64,000 bases of DNA from Lysobacteraceae bacterium NML03-0222 (GTDB lineage Bacteria > Pseudomonadota > Gammaproteobacteria > Xanthomonadales > Xanthomonadaceae), in assembly GCA_002798195.1 (NCBI GenBank), contig NWQM01000004.1:124001-188000 (forward strand), in the 5' to 3' direction. A program made the translations under genes and the position numbers. Positions 17,734-25,731 of this stretch are shown piece by piece; within the stretch, counting starts at the first letter, position 1, and each line of letters starts with the position of its first letter. The notes under the pieces are model-generated. The model ran no database searches and was not told where the DNA came from. It saw only the letters and a list, made by a program, of their open reading frames with translations.

Positions 17734-17831
17734 TCGGGACTCGGGACTCGGGACTCGGGACTCGGGACTCGGGACTCGGGACTCGGGACTCGGGACTCGG
17801 GACTCGGGACTCGGGACTCGGGACTCGGGAC
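17734..17831. repeat. Perfect tandem array, 14 copies of a 7-bp unit (TCGGGAC)
   Basis: Fourteen identical TCGGGAC units fill exactly 98 bp in the 210-bp gap between rimM and trmD. The plus strand therefore has 14 GGG tracts separated by 4-nt ACTC loops, which meets the usual G-quadruplex pattern. The mRNA strand reads as CCC-rich repeats. Each of the 13 junctions also contains GACTC, a GANTC site. The 7-bp unit is not a multiple of 3 and the array is outside the conserved reading frames. Copy number is likely to vary between strains. Confidence 0.95.
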
Positions 17832-17922
17832 AAGCATCGACAGTGCCGCGGCCTGCCAAGCGTTCCTGCTCTCCCACTCCGTACTCTCGGCCTTCGCTTC
17901 TGCCCCCCCTGACCCTTGCGGC

Positions 17923-18444
17923 TCAGAATTCCGGATCCCAGTCCACCACCATCAGGCCCGCCTCAAAGTTCACCTGGCGCACCACATTGGGCTGGATAAA
18001 GGGAATCAGCCGCTCGCGCTCACCGCGCACACAAATGACATCATTGGCGCCGGTGGAAAACACATGGTCGATATGCCCAAGCGGCACGCCCTCGACCGTT
18101 TCCACTTGCAGCCCCTGCAAATCCACCCAGTAATATTCGCCGGGCTTGGGCGCGGGCAATGCCGAGCGCGGCACATGGATTTCCACACCGCGCAGCGCCT
18201 CGGCAGCATCGCGGTCTTGGATATCGGGAATACTGGCCACCACGCCTTTGCTTCCCGCACGTCCCTTGGCGCCCGTGACCTGCCATTCCCGACCGCGCGC
18301 ATCGCGCAGTGTCCACGGCTGGTACCGCAGCAGGGCAGTCTCTGGTGCGGTATGGGAGAGGATTTTCAGCTCCCCACGAACGCCAAACGCACCCATGATT
18401 TTACCAATCAGGATGCGTTTGGAGGTGTTGCTTGCGGCACTCAT
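17923..18444 (-). CDS. rimM: Ribosome maturation factor RimM
   Basis: Assists assembly of the 30S head with S19. It has 173 residues, with the N-terminal RimM domain opening KRILIGKIMGAFGVRGELKIL and the C-terminal PRC-barrel containing EYYWVDLQGLQV and GVPLGHIDHVFSTGANDV. The ATG at 18444 is used; a TTG five codons upstream is possible. It is second in rpsP-rimM-trmD-rplS. The unusually long 210-bp gap to trmD contains the heptamer array. Confidence 0.96.
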   Translation of the reverse strand: MSAASNTSKRILIGKIMGAFGVRGELKILSHTAPETALLRYQPWTLRDARGREWQVTGAKGRAGSKGVVASIPDIQDRDAAEALRGVEIHVPRSALPAPKPGEYYWVDLQGLQVETVEGVPLGHIDHVFSTGANDVICVRGERERLIPFIQPNVVRQVNFEAGLMVVDWDPEF

Positions 18445-18472
18445 GCCGGTCTTCAGCAAGGCCGCGCAGGCA

Positions 18473-18733
18473 TCAGGCAGCAGCAGCCTGAGCTTTCTTG
18501 ACTTCCTTGAACAGGGCGCCGACCTTGTCGGTCATCTGCGCACCATGACCAATCCAGTGGTTGACGCGCTCGACGTTCATTTCCACGCGCTTTTCGTTAC
18601 CGGAGGCGACCGGGTTGAAGTAACCCACGCGCTCGATATTGCGGCCATCACGGGCGCTGCGGCTGTCGGTGACAACGATGTGATAGAACGGGCGCTTCTT
18701 GGCGCCGCCACGGGTAAGGCGAATCTTGACCAT
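18473..18733 (-). CDS. rpsP: 30S ribosomal protein S16
   Basis: Early-assembly 30S protein. It has 86 residues, starting MVKIRLTRGGAKKRPFYHIV with the conserved DSRSARDGR and IERVGYFNP segments. It is the first gene of the rpsP-rimM-trmD-rplS operon; a -10-like TAAAAT lies about 50 bp upstream. Confidence 0.98.
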   Translation of the reverse strand: MVKIRLTRGGAKKRPFYHIVVTDSRSARDGRNIERVGYFNPVASGNEKRVEMNVERVNHWIGHGAQMTDKVGALFKEVKKAQAAAA

Positions 18734-18784
18734 ATTGGTTTCTCTTGTGTAGCCCAGCTGCCGGGATGGCAGGGTAAGCGGGCG

Positions 18785-18812
18785 ATTTTAGCAGAAAAAT
18801 CCCGCGCAGCAA
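18785..18812 (-). promoter_or_regulatory. Candidate promoter of the rpsP operon
   Basis: Minus strand: TTGCTG (18812-18807), 16-nt spacer, TAAAAT (18790-18785). The -10 is good and the -35 weak. It is placed about 50 bp before rpsP in the only gap upstream of the operon. Confidence 0.4.
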
Positions 18813-18850
18813 AAGCCGGCACGTATTTCGCCCGTTTTTTTATTGCGCAA

Positions 18851-18886
18851 CCTGGCAGATTGCCGGCCTATCGGCTCTCTGCCAGG
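18851..18886 (-). other. Long inverted repeat after the lipoprotein gene
   Basis: CCTGGCAGA (18851-18859) pairs with TCTGCCAGG (18878-18886), with a smaller GCCG/CGGC stem inside. It lies 19 bp beyond the lipoprotein stop. No U-run follows on the minus strand, so it may be a Rho-dependent end or an mRNA 3'-stability hairpin. Confidence 0.45.
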
Positions 18887-18904
18887 CATCAACGCTCTTG
18901 CCGA

Positions 18905-19339
18905 TTAGCGCAGTGAAAGTGCGTAAGAACGCACCAGCTGGCTATCCATTTCTTCGTTGAAATTGAAGTTCACGTACTTGGCGTCGTCTTCAGCAAATTC
19001 CACTTCCACCCGCGAGCGACCAATTTCCGTGCCTGATTCATCCAGCGCGCGCGCCATGATGGCGCCCTTGAAGGGCTTTGCAGACACGATGTAAACCGAG
19101 GCATCCTTAGAACCCACACCGCGGCTTTTGCCAAGCGTAACCGTCAGCCCATTGGCCTCGAATGCCGGATCAAGCAGCAGCTCCAGCGTCATTTTCTTGT
19201 CCACGCCTTCACCAAGACCCGCAACAAAATCAGTCGCACTGCCACTGAGGACACTGCCTGCCTTCTGCGACAGTGAGCGGTCATCACCGCAGGCAGCCAG
19301 TGCCAGTACCATCGCCGCCACTACCCAAGCTTTTTTCAT
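18905..19339 (-). CDS. Hypothetical lipoprotein
   Basis: A 144-residue protein of unknown function. The start at 19339 has a GAGGAAA ribosome-binding site and gives a signal peptide with lipobox LALAAC (MKKAWVVAAMVLALAAC). The mature part starts GDDRSLSQKAGSVLSG. It is soluble, acidic and probably beta-rich (LTVTLGKSRGV, ASVYIVSAKPFKGAIMARAL), with a C-terminal NFNFNEEMDSQLVRSYALSLR. It has no cysteine after the lipidation site and no recognised domain. It sits between ffh and rpsP on the same strand. Confidence 0.75.
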   Translation of the reverse strand: MKKAWVVAAMVLALAACGDDRSLSQKAGSVLSGSATDFVAGLGEGVDKKMTLELLLDPAFEANGLTVTLGKSRGVGSKDASVYIVSAKPFKGAIMARALDESGTEIGRSRVEVEFAEDDAKYVNFNFNEEMDSQLVRSYALSLR

Positions 19340-19399
19340 TCGAGCTTTCCTCAATTCATTTTTTGCAAAGCAATACAGGCTTGTTGCGCAACTTGCCAC

Positions 19400-20773
19400 T
19401 TAGCGCATGAAGGGCATGCCGCCGCCCATCATGCCCTTCATGCCTTTGAGGCCGCGCAGCATGCCTTTCATACCGCCACGGCCGAGTTTACCCATCATCT
19501 TTTCCATTTGTTGATACTGCTTCATCAGCCGGTTGACATCCTGCGGCTGCATGCCGGCGCCACGGGCGATGCGGGCGCGGCGCGAGCCATTCAATATTTC
19601 CGGGTTGCGACGTTCTTTCAGGGTCATGGAATTGATGATGGCGATCATCCGCGGGATTTCCTTGCCGGTGACCTGATTCTTCACTTCTTCGGGAATCTGC
19701 CCCATGCCCGGCAGCTTGTCCATCAGGCCATGCAGGCCGCCCATGTTCTGCATCTGTTCCAGCTGGTCGCGCATGTCGGCCAGGTCAAAGCGTTTGCCCT
19801 TGGCGACTTTTTCCGCCAGTTTTTGCGCCTTGTCCTTGTCGACATTGGCCTCAACCTGCTCCACCAGCGACAGCACATCGCCCATGTCGAGGATGCGGCT
19901 GGCGATACGGTCAGGGTGAAAAACATCCAACCCGTCCGGTTTTTCGCCCACGCCGATGAACTTGATGGGCTTGCCGGTGATGTAGCGCACCGACAGCGCT
20001 GCACCGCCACGGGCATCGCCATCGGTCTTGGTCAGCACCACCCCGGTCAAGGGCAGCGCTTCGCTGAAGGCCTTGGCGGTGTTGGCCGCATCCTGACCGG
20101 TCATGGCATCAACCACGAACAGCGTTTCGGTCGGATTGGCCACCGCATGCAGCGCCTTGATTTCCGCCATCATGGCTTCATCGATGGCCAGACGGCCTGC
20201 GGTATCCACCAGCAGCACATCGACAAACGACTTGCGCGCCGCATCCATCGCCGCACGCACGATGTCTTCGGGCTTTTGTTGCTCGCTGGACGGGAAAAAC
20301 TCCGCGCCGGTCTGTGCGGCCAGGGTTTTGAGCTGCTCGATGGCCGCCGGGCGATAGACGTCCGCCGAAACCACCATCACTTTCTTCTTGCGCTTCTCGC
20401 GAAGATGCTTGGCGAGCTTGCCAACCGTGGTGGTTTTGCCCGCGCCTTGCAGACCCGCCATCAGGATGATGGCCGGTGCCGGCACATTGAGGTTCAGCTC
20501 ATTGGCCTGTGCGCCCATCACATTGGTCAGTTCATCACGCACCACCTTGATGAGCTGCTGACCGGGGCTGAGGGACTTCATCACTTCCTGACCCAATGCG
20601 CGCACCTTGATGCGCTGAATCAGCGCCTGCACCACCGGCAATGCCACATCGGCCTCCAGAAGCGCGATACGCACCTCGCGCATCGCCTCGGTGATATTGG
20701 ACTCGGTCAAACGGCCGCGGCCACGCAGGCGGTTGATGGTGCCGGACAGGCGTTCAGTCAGGGATTCAAACAT
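19400..20773 (-). CDS. ffh: Signal recognition particle protein Ffh
   Basis: GTPase that, with 4.5S RNA, delivers nascent membrane proteins to FtsY. It has 457 residues in an N-G-M layout. The G-domain motifs are GLQGAGKTTTVGKLA, VDTAGRL and LTKTDGDARGG. The C-terminal M domain is methionine-rich (QYQQMEKMMGKLGRGGMKGMLRGLKGMKGMMGGG is glycine/methionine-rich over its last 40 residues). The start MFESLTERL at 20773 is the family N-terminus; the open frame continues upstream without family similarity. It is divergent from the YpjD-like gene. Confidence 0.97.
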   Translation of the reverse strand: MFESLTERLSGTINRLRGRGRLTESNITEAMREVRIALLEADVALPVVQALIQRIKVRALGQEVMKSLSPGQQLIKVVRDELTNVMGAQANELNLNVPAPAIILMAGLQGAGKTTTVGKLAKHLREKRKKKVMVVSADVYRPAAIEQLKTLAAQTGAEFFPSSEQQKPEDIVRAAMDAARKSFVDVLLVDTAGRLAIDEAMMAEIKALHAVANPTETLFVVDAMTGQDAANTAKAFSEALPLTGVVLTKTDGDARGGAALSVRYITGKPIKFIGVGEKPDGLDVFHPDRIASRILDMGDVLSLVEQVEANVDKDKAQKLAEKVAKGKRFDLADMRDQLEQMQNMGGLHGLMDKLPGMGQIPEEVKNQVTGKEIPRMIAIINSMTLKERRNPEILNGSRRARIARGAGMQPQDVNRLMKQYQQMEKMMGKLGRGGMKGMLRGLKGMKGMMGGGMPFMR

Positions 20774-20940
20774 GGGAAGAGGCTGCGTTGAATATAAGAG
20801 GGCGATTATAGGCCAGGTCTTGTCGCTGCCACCGGTGCCCAACGTCCAGACCACTTCGGCAGTACACTTCACGCCGCTTTTTCATTTTTTACAGGCCAGC
20901 CATCTGATTTGCTGGCGCTGGCATGCGAAACTAAGCGCAA

Positions 20941-21729
20941 ATGATTCTCGTACTCGCCGCTACCGTCCTGTATCTTTCCGCCGCCCTGATGTTGGCGGCC
21001 TCACTGCGCCAGCCGGAAAAGGAAAACAACCGCAGCTGGCTGCCGCTGGCCATTCTGGCAATGGTGTTTCATGGCGAAATGCACGTCGAAGCCTGGCGGC
21101 AGGTGCAAGCGCCGGAGCTGCATTTCTTCGCCACGCTGTCGCTGGCAACGCTCGGCATGTCGGCGCTGGCTACCGGACTTGCATTGGGCGGACGCATGAG
21201 CTCGCTTGGCCTTATCGTGTTTCCGCTAGCGGCGATGTCCAATCTGCTGTACCGGCTGGGCGGCCATGCGCCGCCGGTCGCACTTGGCTGGCAGTTGCAG
21301 CTGCATGCCTGGATTGCACTTTCGGCCTATGCCGTGCTGGCGGTCGCAGCCTTACTGGCCATTTTGCTGTGGATGCAGGAGCGCACCCTGCGCAAGCGCG
21401 GCTCACACCGCTGGCCGCGCATCCTGCCGCCGCTGACCGAGCTGGAGCGGCTGATGTTCCACGGCATCTGGCTGGGCTTCTTCCTGCTTAGCGCCACTTT
21501 GTTGACCGGTGCTTTGTTTGTGCATGACCTGCTCTCGCAGCAGCTGGCGCACAAGACCGTGCTGTCACTGCTGTCCTGGGTCATCTTCGGCATCCTGCTG
21601 TTTGGCCGCTGGCGCTACGGCTGGCGCGGCATCAAGGCCGCACGCCTGACCTTGATAGCGATGCTGCTCCTGGCGCTATCGTTCTTTGGCAGCCAGTTTG
21701 TTTATGAGTTTGTGTTGAGGCGCGGCTGA
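20941..21729 (+). CDS. ypjD: CcsA/YpjD-type inner-membrane protein (cytochrome c assembly domain)
   Basis: A 262-residue polytopic membrane protein with about eight hydrophobic helices. It carries the HemX/CcsA-like pattern, including LQLHAWIALSAYAVLAVAA and WLGFFLLSATLLTGALFVHDLL. Homologues are routinely found divergent from ffh in gammaproteobacteria. The E. coli member YpjD has no established role in cytochrome c maturation, so the domain name should not be read as function. The tryptophan-rich WWD motif of true CcsA is not seen. Confidence 0.82.
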   Translation: MILVLAATVLYLSAALMLAASLRQPEKENNRSWLPLAILAMVFHGEMHVEAWRQVQAPELHFFATLSLATLGMSALATGLALGGRMSSLGLIVFPLAAMSNLLYRLGGHAPPVALGWQLQLHAWIALSAYAVLAVAALLAILLWMQERTLRKRGSHRWPRILPPLTELERLMFHGIWLGFFLLSATLLTGALFVHDLLSQQLAHKTVLSLLSWVIFGILLFGRWRYGWRGIKAARLTLIAMLLLALSFFGSQFVYEFVLRRG

Positions 21730-21854
21730 TTCAAGCCCGTGTTTGTCGTGGCCGCTGACTCGTACAACCAAAGCCCCTTCGCAAACCTGCTTGCACAAAG
21801 TACCAGACCTTACCGGCTCTCACGCCAGACAAGCAATTGCCTGTGTCTCACTGG

Positions 21855-21893
21855 TTGTCAGACAGGCTGGTGATAAGAATAATAATCATTATC
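21855..21893 (+). promoter_or_regulatory. Fur-repressed promoter of the TonB-dependent receptor
   Basis: A -35 TTGTCA (21855-21860), a 17-nt spacer and a -10 AATAAT (21878-21883) lie just upstream of the receptor start. The 19-bp stretch 21875-21893 matches the Fur-box consensus at 16 of 19 positions, with the perfect right half AATCATTATC. It covers the -10 box, as expected for iron-dependent repression. Confidence 0.85.
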
Positions 21894-21925
21894 TTTATTG
21901 GATCCATGCTTTCTGGAGACTTTTC

Positions 21926-24148
21926 ATGGCAATCATTTCTGCCAGACGCGCAATCTTGCGAACCCCACTCGCCCTGGCCATCAGCTGCGCCCTGCTGCCC
22001 GGCGTAGCCGCCGCCAATGTTGTTGACAATAATCAGGCGCAAATACTCGACCGGGTCAAGGTCACTGCCTACCGCACCGTGACCCATGCCCAGGGAGCCA
22101 CCAAGACCGATACACCCATTGCCGAAACTGCACAGTCGGTTTCGGTGATTGCGCGTGAGGAAATGGATGCACGCGGCGCGCAAAACCTTAACGAAATCAT
22201 GCGCTATATCGCCGGTATCGGTCACGAGAGCACTGGCATCGACAACCGTGTGGACGATTTCAACATCCGCGGCTTCGACGCTGGCAGCTGGGGCGATAAC
22301 GTCACCCTGGACGGAATGCGTGCACCGCAAGGTAGCCAATTCAATCGCGTCATGTTCGACAGCTGGAATCTGGAACGGATCGAAGTACTCAAAGGCCCCT
22401 CGGCGGTGATGTACGGGCAGATGGCACCCGGCGGCATGGTCAATCAGGTCAGCAAGACCCCGGTACCCAACCACACCCAAGTACTGCGTCTAGGGCTGGA
22501 TGGGCATGGACAGTACAACGCGGCTTTTGACCTCGGTGGCGGCAATGCAGACCAACGCCACCTGTTCCGGCTGGTCGGGTTGTACCGCAAGGGACAGATG
22601 CAAATCCAGCATACCGATACCGAACACGGCTTCATTGCGCCCAGCTATACCCTGAAAATTGCCGATAGCACGCGCCTGACCCTGCTCGGCCTTTACCAAA
22701 AGGATCATGGCGATTCCACCTATCAGTTCCTACCGATGGCCGGCACGCTGGTACCGACCGTGCATGGCAGGATGAAGAACCGCACCTTCATCGGTGAGCC
22801 GGGCTGGAATACTTACAACCGCACCGTATGGACTGCGGGCTGGCTGTTCGAGCACGATTTCAATGACCACTGGAGCTTGGCTCAGAGCGCTCGCCATACT
22901 CATGTAGACAGCCTGTACCGTGGCGTCATCACTCTGGGCGCGCTACGCCCGGATGGGCGTACCCAGAACCGCCGCGCCATCATGGCACCAGGCGAATCCG
23001 ACGGCCAGACCATCGATACCCGCCTGACCGGCAAGTTCACCACTGGCGCGCTGAACCATACTCTGTTGCTGGGGGTAGATTGGCAGAAAGCCGACTGGAA
23101 TGGCTCACGCCTGCACCTGCCGAATCCGGCTCCCATCGATATTTTCAAACCGATTTACACCGGCTATGGTCACACCCCACTCAAGCCTCTGATGGAATCC
23201 CCTGCGCGCGGCATCAACCGGCAGACCGGCGTCTATGTGCAGGATCAGATAAGCCTTGGCAACTGGCGCTTCTCACTGGGCGGCCGCCATGACTGGACGC
23301 GCGATGATGTCTCCAGCCTGACCCGTACCTTGGTCGGCACCAGCATGGTGCGCAACCAGGCTGTCAACAAGGTCAAGAGCGATGCATTCAGCGCCCGGGC
23401 CGGACTGATGTATGTTGCTGCCAATGGCCTGACCCCTTACTACAGCTACTCCGAATCGTTCCAGCCCGCCAACCGTGATGCCAGCTGGAGCCATACCGGT
23501 GAAGCATTCAAACCAGTGAGCGGCAGCCAGCATGAAGTCGGCCTGAAATTCCAGCCCGAAAGTTTCGATGGTCTGTTCACCGTCTCGGCCTATGAGCTGC
23601 GTCAGCGCAATATCCTGGTGGATGACCCCGACCCGACCCACAAGACCTGCGGCTTGGCAGGCAATGAGCAGTGCAAGGTACAAGGCGGGGAGGGTCAGGT
23701 GCGCGGACTGGAATTCGAAGCCCGAGCCACGCCAATGGAAGGGCTCAGCATCATCGGTGCCGCTACCCGGATGCGCTCCAAACTGTTGCGCGGCAATCCG
23801 GCACATATCGGCAATCACTTGCCGAAGGTGGCCGACTGGAGCGCCGCCCTGTGGCTGGATTACACCTTCCAATCCGGTGCCCTGCATGGCCTCAGCCTTG
23901 CCAGTGGGGCTCGATACAACGGCAAGGCCTATGGCGAAAACAGCAATACTTTCGTGATTCCTTCCTTCCTGCTGTGGGATGCAGCCATCCGCTACGACCT
24001 GGGGCAGCGTGGGCCGTTTTCCAGCCAGATTTCAGTCAACATCAGCAATCTGGCCAACAAAACCTATGTTTCCACCTGCACCTCGCCAGCGTCCTGCCAT
24101 TACGGTACTGGTCGCACCATCAACACCAGCCTGCGCATCGGCTGGTGA
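21926..24148 (+). CDS. TonB-dependent siderophore receptor
   Basis: Outer-membrane 22-strand barrel that imports ferric siderophores with TonB-ExbBD energy. It has 740 residues. The start at 21926 gives a cleavable signal peptide (MAIISARRAILRTPLALAIS, then CALLPGVAAA) and a GGAG ribosome-binding site. The plug domain (about 45-165) shows TDTPIAETAQSVSVI, DDFNIRGFDAG, ERIEVLKGPSAVMYG and PGGMVNQVSK. The barrel ends in an aromatic residue (LRIGW), as needed for BAM insertion. No signalling extension is seen. The Fur box upstream and the esterase gene downstream point to a catecholate-type siderophore; this is inferred. Confidence 0.93.
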   Translation: MAIISARRAILRTPLALAISCALLPGVAAANVVDNNQAQILDRVKVTAYRTVTHAQGATKTDTPIAETAQSVSVIAREEMDARGAQNLNEIMRYIAGIGHESTGIDNRVDDFNIRGFDAGSWGDNVTLDGMRAPQGSQFNRVMFDSWNLERIEVLKGPSAVMYGQMAPGGMVNQVSKTPVPNHTQVLRLGLDGHGQYNAAFDLGGGNADQRHLFRLVGLYRKGQMQIQHTDTEHGFIAPSYTLKIADSTRLTLLGLYQKDHGDSTYQFLPMAGTLVPTVHGRMKNRTFIGEPGWNTYNRTVWTAGWLFEHDFNDHWSLAQSARHTHVDSLYRGVITLGALRPDGRTQNRRAIMAPGESDGQTIDTRLTGKFTTGALNHTLLLGVDWQKADWNGSRLHLPNPAPIDIFKPIYTGYGHTPLKPLMESPARGINRQTGVYVQDQISLGNWRFSLGGRHDWTRDDVSSLTRTLVGTSMVRNQAVNKVKSDAFSARAGLMYVAANGLTPYYSYSESFQPANRDASWSHTGEAFKPVSGSQHEVGLKFQPESFDGLFTVSAYELRQRNILVDDPDPTHKTCGLAGNEQCKVQGGEGQVRGLEFEARATPMEGLSIIGAATRMRSKLLRGNPAHIGNHLPKVADWSAALWLDYTFQSGALHGLSLASGARYNGKAYGENSNTFVIPSFLLWDAAIRYDLGQRGPFSSQISVNISNLANKTYVSTCTSPASCHYGTGRTINTSLRIGW

Positions 24149-24159
24149 ACCCAGTGAAT

Positions 24160-24190
24160 CTGCTGCCTGTGAAGATGCCATAGGCAGCAG
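24160..24190 (+). other. Intergenic hairpin between receptor and esterase genes
   Basis: A perfect 9-bp stem (CTGCTGCCT / AGGCAGCAG) with a 13-nt loop lies 12 bp after the receptor stop and just before the esterase ribosome-binding site (AAGGAG). No T-run follows. It may protect the upstream mRNA or set the receptor:esterase ratio. Confidence 0.55.
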
Positions 24191-24211
24191 GACTGAAAGG
24201 AGAGATTGTCC

Positions 24212-25165
24212 ATGAAAGCTGCATCCGGCCTTGCCGTCCTGCTGCTGGCACTGAGTCTACTGGCACCGGGGAACATCCACGCACAAAGCAACAACCACTG
24301 GGCACCGGCACATCTTGTTGGCGCACAACAGCGCATCATCCATTCGCAGGAAACCGGACGCGACTATCGCATTCAGATTGCCAAGGTAGGAGCGCCTCCA
24401 GCTAATGGCTATCCGGTGCTGTATGTGCTGGATGGCGATGGTCTGTTTCCGTTGGCTGCGCTGCTGGCACAAGGCATGTACATGCGTGCCGGCGAGCACC
24501 AAGCCACACCGCTTCTACTGGTCGGAATTGGCTATGACAACGGAAAGCTGCTGGATTTGTCCGCCCGTGCCGAAGATTTCACCCCGGCTTCGGCCAGCTA
24601 CGCACAAAGCGGCGACCGCCTCAGCCAGCGTTTCGGTGGAGCCGGAGCATTTTCCCGTTTTCTCACCGACAACTTGCGCCCAGCCATCGCTGCCGAGTTT
24701 CCAGTCAACCCACACCAACAGGCCTTGTTTGGTCACTCCTATGGCGGACTGTTCAGCCTGCACCAGCTGCTGACAGCTCCGCAGAACTTCCGTTACTACC
24801 TGATTTCCAGCCCTTCCATCTGGTGGAACCAACAACGGGTCTTGCAGGATTTTCCACAGTTTGCCCAGCGCCTTGCCGCCAGTCCGACCCGCCCGGCAGT
24901 GCGCATCAGCGCTGGCGAATACGAACAAAAACTGGCGCCGCACTTACCTGCCAATCCTGATCGCGAGGCAATGATGCAAGCCAGACGCATGGTGGATGCC
25001 TCCCGGAAAGCTGCGCAACGCCTACAAGCTGAGGCTGGACAGCCACTGCCGGTCACATACCAGCTCTATCCCGGCCAAACCCACGGCACCGTGGCCTTCC
25101 ATGCCCTGCTCGATGGTATCCGCTGGCTGTTTGCACAGTGCCAGACAGATCAGGATTGCCATTAG
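24212..25165 (+). CDS. Periplasmic alpha/beta hydrolase, siderophore esterase (IroE/Fes-like)
   Basis: A 317-residue exported hydrolase. The start at 24212 has an AAGGAG ribosome-binding site and gives the signal peptide MKAASGLAVLLLALSLLAPG. The nucleophile elbow is ALFGHSYGGLFSLH. Neighbouring PVLYVLDGDGLFP and the C-terminal YPGQTHGTVAF (putative catalytic His) match the enterochelin-esterase-like family. Co-location with a Fur-controlled TonB receptor supports hydrolysis of a siderophore or its precursor in the periplasm. No siderophore synthesis genes are in the window, so a xenosiderophore is plausible. Its stop overlaps the next, convergent gene by 4 bp. Confidence 0.85.
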   Translation: MKAASGLAVLLLALSLLAPGNIHAQSNNHWAPAHLVGAQQRIIHSQETGRDYRIQIAKVGAPPANGYPVLYVLDGDGLFPLAALLAQGMYMRAGEHQATPLLLVGIGYDNGKLLDLSARAEDFTPASASYAQSGDRLSQRFGGAGAFSRFLTDNLRPAIAAEFPVNPHQQALFGHSYGGLFSLHQLLTAPQNFRYYLISSPSIWWNQQRVLQDFPQFAQRLAASPTRPAVRISAGEYEQKLAPHLPANPDREAMMQARRMVDASRKAAQRLQAEAGQPLPVTYQLYPGQTHGTVAFHALLDGIRWLFAQCQTDQDCH

Positions 25166-25731
25166 TCAAATATCGCCAATACCCCGGCAGCAAGTCCAAG
25201 GATGCTGCCGGCCAGCACTTCCGAGAGGGTATGGCGACCCAGCGCCAAACTCGAAGCCGCAAGCAATGGCAAACAGGCTGCCAGCAATCCCCCCACCCGC
25301 GGCCAGAGCTGCCAGGCAATCGGAACGGCAAAGCCCAGCCCCAGAAGATGCAGCGAGGTTTTCAGCCGGCGGTTGCCCAGCCAGGCCAGCATCAGCGCCA
25401 GTGCGAAATACAGCAAGGCGCGGCCGGTAACGCTTGCCCAGCCCCCCTGCCACAGCGCCAAAGCCAGAATGACCGGCAAAAGTACGACATACAGGCTGGT
25501 GCGCTCGTGTTTGCCCGAGGCATCTATCGTGCCCCAGTCACCGCGCCGCCAGCGCCATAGCACATAGGCCGCGCATACGGCGATAGCCAGCAGCATCGGC
25601 CATGCCTGTTGCCAAATCGCATCCGGGCGGTGCCGCCATAGCGCCAGCAGCCAAAGTCCAGACAGCACCCCAAAAGGGTGCAGCACGATGGGCAGCGCTT
25701 GCCATAAAACATGGCGCACGCGGGCTGTCAC
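25162..25731 (-). CDS. PAP2-like integral membrane phosphatase
   Basis: A 189-residue protein with about five or six membrane helices. Motifs resemble a divergent PAP2/undecaprenyl-pyrophosphatase-like family: a SGKHERTSL segment, KTSLHLLGLG (in place of PSGH), and GRHTLSEVLAGSILG (in place of SRxxxxxHxxxDVxAG). Acid-phosphatase activity on a lipid or isoprenoid phosphate is possible but unproven, since the canonical Asp of motif 3 is Glu here. The start at 25731 overlaps the radA stop in ATGA. Its own stop overlaps the esterase stop in TTAG. Confidence 0.7.
   Translation of the reverse strand: MTARVRHVLWQALPIVLHPFGVLSGLWLLALWRHRPDAIWQQAWPMLLAIAVCAAYVLWRWRRGDWGTIDASGKHERTSLYVVLLPVILALALWQGGWASVTGRALLYFALALMLAWLGNRRLKTSLHLLGLGFAVPIAWQLWPRVGGLLAACLPLLAASSLALGRHTLSEVLAGSILGLAAGVLAIFD

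Noticed and set aside
17734..17831. CRISPR array
   Set aside because: The 7-bp units are contiguous without spacers; no cas genes are nearby.
17713..17877. N-terminal TrmD extension made of SRVPSPE repeats
   Set aside because: It is only the translation of the heptamer array from a GTG; the family start MRIDVITLFP is at 17712 and the extension has no Shine-Dalgarno sequence.
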